This document shows positions 11,701-20,700 of a stretch of DNA of 23,035 nt, one piece after another. The stretch's first letter is position 1, and each line of letters begins with the position of its first letter. The DNA comes from Leptospira ellisii (GTDB taxonomy: Bacteria > Spirochaetota > Leptospiria > Leptospirales > Leptospiraceae). The notes under the pieces were generated by a model, which saw nothing but the letters and a program-made list of their open reading frames with translations, was not told the DNA's origin and made no database searches. A program made the position numbers and the translations under genes. Location: contig NZ_NPEF01000033.1 of NCBI RefSeq assembly GCF_002811955.1, positions 1-23,035 of the forward strand, written 5' to 3'.

Positions 11701-14700
11701 TCAACGTTTGGAAATCGGGGCTTTCGGATTCCTTAGGCAAATGGGGAGATCAGTTGTCCGCGTTTCAATCCGCCAAGTCGGATTTCTCCCAGGCGTTGAA
11801 CGTTTATAGAACATATGCGACGGCGCATCCCGGCGCGGAAGCGAGTTTGGAATTCCAACTCGAAATCCAAAAAGTGACCGTGGCGTTCGGTAAATTCCAA
11901 CAGAAGACGTCGGATCTTCAGGCGTATTGGTCCGATCTTTCGACTCGGTCCTCGCATATCCGTCTAGAGGCTTTGGATCGTCTTCAAAAAGCCAGAACCC
12001 TCGTGGATATGTCCACCTTGGATATGTCTACGAGGACGAATTTAAAGTCGCAGATCGATTCTTTCAAAACATCCTTTACGAAAAAGGACGCGACCGGCAA
12101 GGACATTCCGGACGATATCTCGTCTTTGATCACGGGCACGGGGCTTTCGTTCAGCGGGGCCGCTTCCGTATTCTCCCAGTATTCCTCCCAGTATTCCAAT
12201 TACAGAAATACGATCGACGAAAGAAGCGCGATCCTCGGCGGTATGAGTTCGATCCTTACGCAGGCTTTGGAAAGTCAAAGGGCGAACGTGACCGCTCAAA
12301 AGGCACAGCTCGGTTTTCTTTTGGACGAGGACGGAGACATCGAGGATCTGCAAAACACGGTGAACGGCGTGGAGGAAACGGCAAAGACAGAAGCCGCGAA
12401 GCTGGATGCGCGCGTGGCGGAGATCCTCTTCGACAAACTCGGTAACCTGAGTTCCGATTCCTCCGAACGTAAGTTCGATCCGATTTATCTGGGTTTGTCG
12501 AACGAGATCAACGAACTTTATTCTAATTTTTCCGGTTCGGCGGATTCTATTTTGGAAATCCGCGCGCGCAAGATCGCGCTCGCTTATCTGAAAAACGCGG
12601 CGCAATCCCTGTCGCAGACATTTATGAGCGATTCTGAATATTCCAAATTTAAGGCGGACCTCGCCAAGATGCGCGATCGTGCGCAGGACACTCTCTCCTT
12701 TTACGAGGACGATCACGGGGTTCTGGACGAAGACGACCGGTTTGCATTCCGTTTGTCCGATGACGATTCGGAAAGAAGAAAGGCGAGCGAGTATTTCAGT
12801 TTCGGCAGCACGTTCCTTTTCGCGAATCAGGTTTTTCAGGAAACCTCCGTCTGGCTGAATTTGGCCGGCAGTATGAGAGGTTTTTCGGACGCGGTTAAGT
12901 CGGGCGCGATTTTGAGCGGTCTTCGGGACGATTACTTCAACGCTCAAGAATCGGATGCGTCCGGTCTTTTTCAGGAATTGATTTCCGCAGCGGGGGTCGG
13001 TTCGTATTCTTCCGTGGATTTTTACAAGGATTCGATCCGAAGTCAAACGGGTCCGGACGTTGTTGACTCGGCGAAAATCGCGCAGAAAAAAGCGGAGCTG
13101 GCGGCTTTGCTCGCGGGTATCACCGATCCGCAGGCGCAACTCGCTAAGTTGATTCAGACGGGAGATCTGAGCTCCGTCTTCGGTCTGTTGACCGGAACCA
13201 ACGTCCAACAGGATCTGGTCGCGTGGCAAAAGGAGATCGCGGACGCGAAGGCGTTGTTCGACAATCTGGATTCGAACCTTCAGGGGCCGATCTCCAATCT
13301 TTCGACGCAGTTCGATTCTTTATTAAACTTTTTTAATTCTCCCGCGTTTGCGCAGATGCAGAGTTACGCGAACGGCATCGTCGCTTCGATGGACGCTCTG
13401 AAAAATCTGACGGATTCCAATCTTCCGATTTACGATCCGGTCGCGGACGCGGACGGGAATTCCCCGTATGTCGGAGCTCCGGATCAGGACGGGGACCCTG
13501 TCGGTTCTCCTTCTTGGACTCCGACGTTTTTGGACGTCAACGGAAAACTTCCCTGGGAGGTCGGGTATCGTTCGGATCGTCTGCGGATTTCGGTCGCTTG
13601 GACTCCGACGTATCGGGATGCGAACGGTAAGGTTCCCGGGGATTCCGGTTACAACTCCGGGAATTTAAGAATATTAGGTTATTTGAAACCTCTTGAGGAT
13701 TTGGATACGTCGGCTTTGTCCGCGAAAAAGGACGCGTTTTTGTCGGAACTTGCGCAGTTGAACACGATAAAATCCAACGCACAGTCCAAACTGGCGACGT
13801 ATCGTTCCAGCTTGAACGCGCTTTCGGCTTTTCGCGCGGCGCATCCCGCCGATTTTGCGACCGCCAACAACGGGCAATATCTTTCTTTGGTGCAGCAGCT
13901 GAGAACGGACGGTTTGGCTCTTGTAGGAACTCATTCGGCTACGGTGTCCTTTTTGGGCAACGTTTCTTCCAAGTTTCAGGATTTGAAGTCGGAACAACAA
14001 TTTCTGACCCGTCTTTCCAAACAGGCTTTGGGACTTCCGATCGACAAGATTTTGGTTCCCCAGGTCGCGGTCGGTTTCACTTTGCCTCCGATGCCCGCGG
14101 ATCCTCTGGAACTTTCGTTAACGAGCGCGTTGCGATCGGATATTTCGTCCGGGAATCCAGGCAATTACTCCGTGGTTCCGACCTCGGCGCGAAACATCGT
14201 CCAACAAGTGGCGCTTTTGGATTTTTCGAATTTTAAAGAGACGAGTCAGTTCTCCGACTTGGGCTCCAACGGCGCGTATTTTTTCTCGTATAACTTGAGT
14301 TCGGCGAACGCCGGTCTTTCGGTCGCGGCCCAGTCGGTTTCGCTGAAAGCGGACGCGTGGGTGAACGCGCTTCAGAGTAAAGACGCTCCTGTGAACGCCT
14401 TGGCCGGCCGCTTGGACGACCTGAACGACAGAATCGTTTTTTACGCGGCGGGTTCGGGGCCCAATCAGATCGGTCAGAACGATTTGGTCGCGGTCGTCGC
14501 CAATATGAGGGACTTTCTGCTTCAAAAATCGTTGGAAGGTGTGGAGTTCAACCCCGCGCTCAAACAGATGGTGGAGGCTGCGGGCGCTTTTACGGATGAG
14601 ATCGAAAATATTCAGTTTCTTCAACAATATCCGAGCACGGATAAGGCGGTTTCTTTCGCCAATTTGACCGCGACTCAGGAAGCACAGAAGACTTTGACCG

Positions 14701-17700
14701 CGGTTTCCTCGCTGGCTACGGAATTGAGCTCCTTTCTTTCGGGCAATCCCCCGATCTTCTCCAACCTGGGTCAGGTCCAGGCTTTATTAGAAAAGTATGA
14801 AATTCTTAAGAATAAACCGATGAATCAGGCGAAGTTCGAGTCGGAATTCCGTTCCAAACTCGGGGACGCACATTGGCTGAACGCGTTTCACGTTTATCGA
14901 GACAAGCTGGCTGCGGCGGAGGCTTTCTTTTCCCCCGCGACCCAGGCTAAGATCGATCAGCTTAAAGAAAACAGTTGGGATCTTTTTAAACGGAATCTTG
15001 CGAACGCGTATCTTTCGAGCCGGGTCGGCAATCCGATTTTGACGGAATTTTTGGACGAGCTCCGCGCGGGCAAGTTCAGCGTGTTGGTTCCGAACCAAGG
15101 TGCTGTGGAGATCGATTCCAAGTTTTTGGGTAAGGCGATGTCGGACGCGCAGATTTTGGAAGTGGGCGAGTATTTGAAACCGTTCGACGCCATGGCTACG
15201 GTGCAGAGACAGGGTTTGGTCTCCGATTTGAATTCGTTCTTGTTGAACTTCGATCCGGATCTACGCGACGAAATGAAATCGGTTTCTCTCGTGAATCAGT
15301 ATGCGACCATCCGTTCGCAGATCGCTCAAGGTAAGGTTTTTTCCGATCGGGATCTTCCCGCGGAGTTGAAGAACTTTTCGTTGATCAGCTCTTTCGAATA
15401 TTTCCTCGCGAACACGAAACAGGAAGTGACCGTTTTGGAAGGCACCACTTCGGTGAAAAGAATGGTCGCGAAGTACGATCCTTCGAACGCGGATTCGAGA
15501 CGGGCCGCGATGTCCGACTTTCTTTTGAAACTGGGTCCGGTTCATAAATTGGACGCGGACGGCAAGCTGGCTTTGGATACGACGAGACAAGCCGAGATCG
15601 AAGCGCTTACCAACGGTTATCTTGCGAACTACGGCACAAAAAATCCTTCGAGTTATCTAAACGTCCAGATCCTTAAGGACTTTGAAGCGCGTAACGCGTA
15701 TTATGCGGAAAAAGAACTTCGGATTTCGCGTAACGCGGATCCGTCCACGCCTGCGGACCAGAGAGAGGACGAACTGAGTTACGACGATTTGTCCGCTCTT
15801 AAGGACTGGATCGTGGAAGCGAAGTTTGATCCGAGTACGGAAAACGCGATCGTGGACGCGGCGAGAATGGATTTTCTTCTTTCCCATTATCTGGGCGAGG
15901 ACAAGGAGGATTTGAGCGCGGAGGACTTGGCCAACAATCCGGAACTTGCGAAGTTTTACGGCACGGGCGGTCAGGGTTATTTTTCCCAGATGGACGCGTA
16001 TTTTGCGGGCAAGGGTTTGGCGGTTTTGTCGGACGCGGAAAAGGACCGCTTTCGTCTTTTGAGTTCGGGTACGGCCGACGCTTGGGGGCTTTGGCAGTAC
16101 GATCCTTCCGGTCTGATTTCCAAAGATATCTTCTTTCAAAATTTTGAATATGCGGACGAATACAAGGATCTTGTGGGCGCGCTCGGGGACGAATCCATCC
16201 GTCTGAAAAAGGAACTGGCGCAAGCGGATCGGGAAATCCGCAAGGAAAAATACGTCTACGACTATAGAAGCGGTCTGATCAAATTCAACAGTTATCAATC
16301 GTATTTAGGAGTTCCCACCGACAACGTCGCCTCCGACGTACTGACGAACGAATCGCTGGCGATTCAGGGACGTCTGCGGGAGCTGGAGATGGACGCCGAA
16401 CAGAAGTTAGGCGGTCTTTTCAACCTTTTGGAGAATCATAGAAGTCTCGTGTTCGACGATACTCCTTTGGAGGACGCGCTTCCCTCCGATCCGATTCAAA
16501 CCAAGGCGGACTTGAATCCGGGTCTGCGGACCGCGGCGAAGGTGATGAGTTCCTCGTATTCTCTGAACGACGGGGTTTCCGCGCGGGATGCGAGCGGCAA
16601 TTTTTCCTTTGAAGGGGATTTCGTGAACTTGAAGGCGAGATTGGATCAGGCGTTGAACGTGGTTTCTCCGGGTTCGGTGGATTTCGACAAATACGCTGAT
16701 ACGATCAACAGTCAGAGCGGTCTGATGAATACCCTCAAAAACACGATCAAAACCGCGGGTCAAAGTTATGCGGTGCTTAAGGGTATGTTGGCCAACGGTG
16801 TGAATCCGCAGGCGGAATTGAACGCTGCGACCGCGGCGTTTAACGCGGCCAACGCTTTGATCGAAGGTCCTACGGGTTTGAAAAAACAATTCGAGGACGC
16901 GCAGGCGGCGGTGACTCAGAAACAATCGGCTTATCTGAACAAACAACAAGAGGTGAGCGACGCGTATAATCTGATGCTTTCGGCGCAGGACGCGTTCAAC
17001 CAGAAGGCGGCGCTTTACGACTATGCCACTTTATTAGAATATTCTAAACATAATACGTTTCAGGCGGACAACAACGCCTCCGCGGACGATTCGGGTATTC
17101 CCGCGGGTTACATCGATACGCCGAAAAAACTCGCGCTGGATCGTTTGGCCGCGGTCCAAAAAGAATTCGACGAAAAACAACTGCAAGTGGCCGCTCTGGA
17201 AAAGAAGATGGCAGAGCAAATCGGAGTCGCGGATCTGAGCGCTTACGTTCAATCCGAAAAACAGGAAGCGGAGAAGTGGGCGTTGCTCGCGGTGAAATTC
17301 AACACCGCGGAGTCGCTGCTTCGCCAAAAGATCGCGGATTTGAAACGTCAGATCGGAAATCAACAGGCGCGTTTCGATCAGGAAATGGACAAGTTGTACG
17401 GGATCGCACCTCCGTTTTCGAAACAGTCAGTGGGTATGCTGGATTCTCTGGAAGGTTCGCTGAACTTCGACGGTGCCTCGTATCTCAAAGCGGAACAGTG
17501 GAACCGGGACCGCACACGAATGGCGGAAGGTTTTCTTTCCGATCGCATCGGCACGATGGACGTTTTGACCGCGTATCAATGGGATTACGCGCAGGGTTTG
17601 AATTCGGATATGCAACCCTTCAATCTGAACGCGTTTACGAATCGCTGGGGCGATGTTTTGAACAACGCTTCCTTTACTTCGCTTCCGAAACGCGCGAACG

Positions 17701-20700
17701 ATCATATGAATTCCATTCTTTTTCCGGCTCCGGAAACGAGAGGTTTCAGAAGCGGAGCGGGCGGAGGTCCGGGTTCGGCCGGCGCTTACGAAAACGCGTA
17801 CGGTGTTGCGCTTAACGTGCAGACGATGGGTCAGGTTTTCTTTCTGCAACAATTGGATCTGGTTTGTATGGGGATGTGTCTTTTGACCTTCACCTACTTA
17901 AACGAGATCAACACCTACAACAACAATAAGAACCAAGTCAACGCGGCGGTGGGTTCGGTGAAGGCGGAAGCGGCTTCGCTGAAGAGTTTGTATTCGCAAC
18001 TGCAGGAGTTGACGGACGTGGACGACACCAATCAGCTTTTGAGCGTTTTGGGTCGTCCGGAGTTCGGTTTAACGTCCGCTGATTTGGCGATGATCGGCAG
18101 GTCCAATCCTGCGAGCAACAATCTGAAGGATCTGGTTTGGAGGTCGAGCGCGGATACGCAGACTCCGTTGTCGTTCAACGATCTTACGGGGAGCGACGGT
18201 CTGCGTCTGGCGCAACAGAAGGCGATCCACGACGAATACGGGAATTACGTCCGCGGAGGAGAATACACCGCGGGAGGCGCGACGGCCGTGACGGAAAAAA
18301 CGGATCAGTACGGTCGTCAGACGGCTTTGATGGTGGGCGCGGACGAGTTTTTGGACGCGTTAGGCGTGCTTGCGGAAGCGCAGTATCATTCCGCGCGGGA
18401 CGCGTATTATACGAAGGCCGAAGGTTTTGTGAAACAAGTTGGCACCGGCGCGGATAAGGTCGCGGTGAAGGTGGACGTAAAAACGGTGCTTCAGGACCGG
18501 GAACTGTTCACCTCCGATCTGATGAAAAAGATCACACGCACGACGAACGGCGAAACGGTTGCGCTTAACGTGGAAACCACGATCTACAAATCCGTTTTGA
18601 ACGATTATTTGGGCGAATCGGGTGTCGTGTCGCAGATCTTCAACGCGGAGCTTCAACAAAGGGCGGAACAACAAAAACTTCAATGGGATTTGAAGGAAAA
18701 GGAATTTTACGATCTCAAAGGTGATTGGATCCAGAACGTAAGTTATCTGAAACAGACCGGCGCGAAACGCTGGGAGAATATGGTTCAGGAATTTCAGGCG
18801 AAGTGGACCGATTGGAGAGCGGATTATAAGGCGGAACACGAGGCGAACCAGGCGGTCTTTCTGGATCGGATCGAAAGCGCCGTGGTGAAAAAGGAGACTT
18901 GGACGAAGGACTTTCTTCAGAAGAGCTCCGATCAAGCGGACGAATTGTCTTTGCGGCAGATGTATGATTCGATCGCGGGTGTTGTGAGTGCGATGCAGGA
19001 GAATTTACCGCAAGGCGTGAACGTGAACGTCAATGTGAACGACATTCTCTCCAATATCCTCTCCAAACAACCGGGAAGCATTTCGGCCTCGTTGATCGAC
19101 AGGGCTGCGAGCATCGATACGAACTTCTTTTTGAACGAGGTTAAGAAATACAACTTCAACGACAGCGGTGTGAAGGAGAAGTTCAAGAGCATGATGCAGG
19201 ACATGGACAAGTTGTCCCAGAACCTGATCATTCTTCAAACCTTGGAAAGTCTTCGGAGTCTTCCTCAGTTGTTTGCGGATACGATCAAAACGCAGAACGC
19301 TACGACCGATCAACAGTTGGACAGCACGATGGCTTACGGCGGTTTTGCGCGCGTGGGTGCGATGTATGTGCGGACGATCAAAACGGCTTCGGGCGGGGAC
19401 GAGGTGCAGTCGCTTGCTACGTATGTTCCGTTTTTCTACGATCCTCCGACGAAGTTTCCGACGGTTAAGGATTCGAACGGAACGGTTTGGGATATGGGAA
19501 AACCGGACGCATTGATCAACGGGGACAAGGTTCCGAGTCCGAGCGATTTGACGGTGATGGTTCGTTTGGCGAAGAACCAGATGGGCGCTGACTTTAAGAA
19601 GGTTTTTAATCCCGCCAAAGAACACAACTACGAAGCGGAATTGGGTCTGTTTAATCCCGCAGACGCGATGGACGCGTACAACGACTTTGTGGAAGGCGTG
19701 ACGAGCGGTGACAGCGTTTCCTGTATGAACAAAAAAGCGGAGGATTGCGCGAAGTCGGCGATCACCTCCGGGTTATTGGTCGGAGAGGTTCCCGACGGCT
19801 CGTATGGAGTGGCGCAGTTCGGTCAGTTTTACGCGATCCTTTCCGCCAAAAAGGAAATGGACAAACGCAAAGGGAAGATGGATGCGGCCCGCAAACGCAA
19901 GTCGGGAGGAATGGGCCGTTTTTACAATCAGTTGGGCACGATCGGAGAGGGCTTGGGAGAAGCCGTAAAGGGCTTTGGACAGATGGTAGTGAGCGGAGCG
20001 AAAGCATATCATGAAATGATGATCGGTAATTTCAACTCGGCAAAGAGCGATTTGAAAGCGGCCGGAAAAGCCGGCGAGCGAGGTTTGCAAGGCGCCATGT
20101 ATGCCGTATCCGGCGTGTTGGACTTTGTGGCGTTTGCCGTAGAGACAGTGGCTGAGGCGGGTCTTGCGTATTTTAGTTCCGGAATATTGAATATGCAAAA
20201 TACCGGTTTAGACGGTAAGTTTGCGGAGGCGAACTACGAGTTAGACAAATTAAAGAATCGTAATAAAAGCCAAGAGCAGTTAAACCAATTGGGGGTTCGT
20301 ACCGGTGCGGAGATGTATGCGAACGATGCGATGTTGGACAAGGTTGTAAGCACAACGTTAGCAGTAACGGGTATCATCGGAACGATCCTTTCGTTTGTTC
20401 CTTTTCCTCCCGTAGCAGCGGCAGGAGCTACGATGGCGATCGGCTCAGCAATCGGGATGGCGGCTTGGAAGAGCTTTCGAGGCACGTATGAGGGTGGTGC
20501 TGCTGGAGCGATGGCAGGAGTAGCGAGTGCTGGGATCAACTACGCCTTGGACAAAGCGAGCTTAGGAGCTGTGAACGTGAACTTGAGCTACAGCTATGCG
20601 GGAGGTTTTGGAGTGGGTGTGAACGTAGGAGAGGGTCTTGCCGCCGGAGTGAGCTACAACGAGAAGAGCGGCTTTGGAGTGAGCGCTGGGATCGCGGCGA

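Noticed and set aside
12042..13229. 395-codon minus-strand open frame within the giant gene (others at 9732-10808 and 15657-16298)
   Set aside because: These are shadows created by the codon bias of the giant gene; they are Arg/Val/Leu-rich without domains, signals or ribosome sites.
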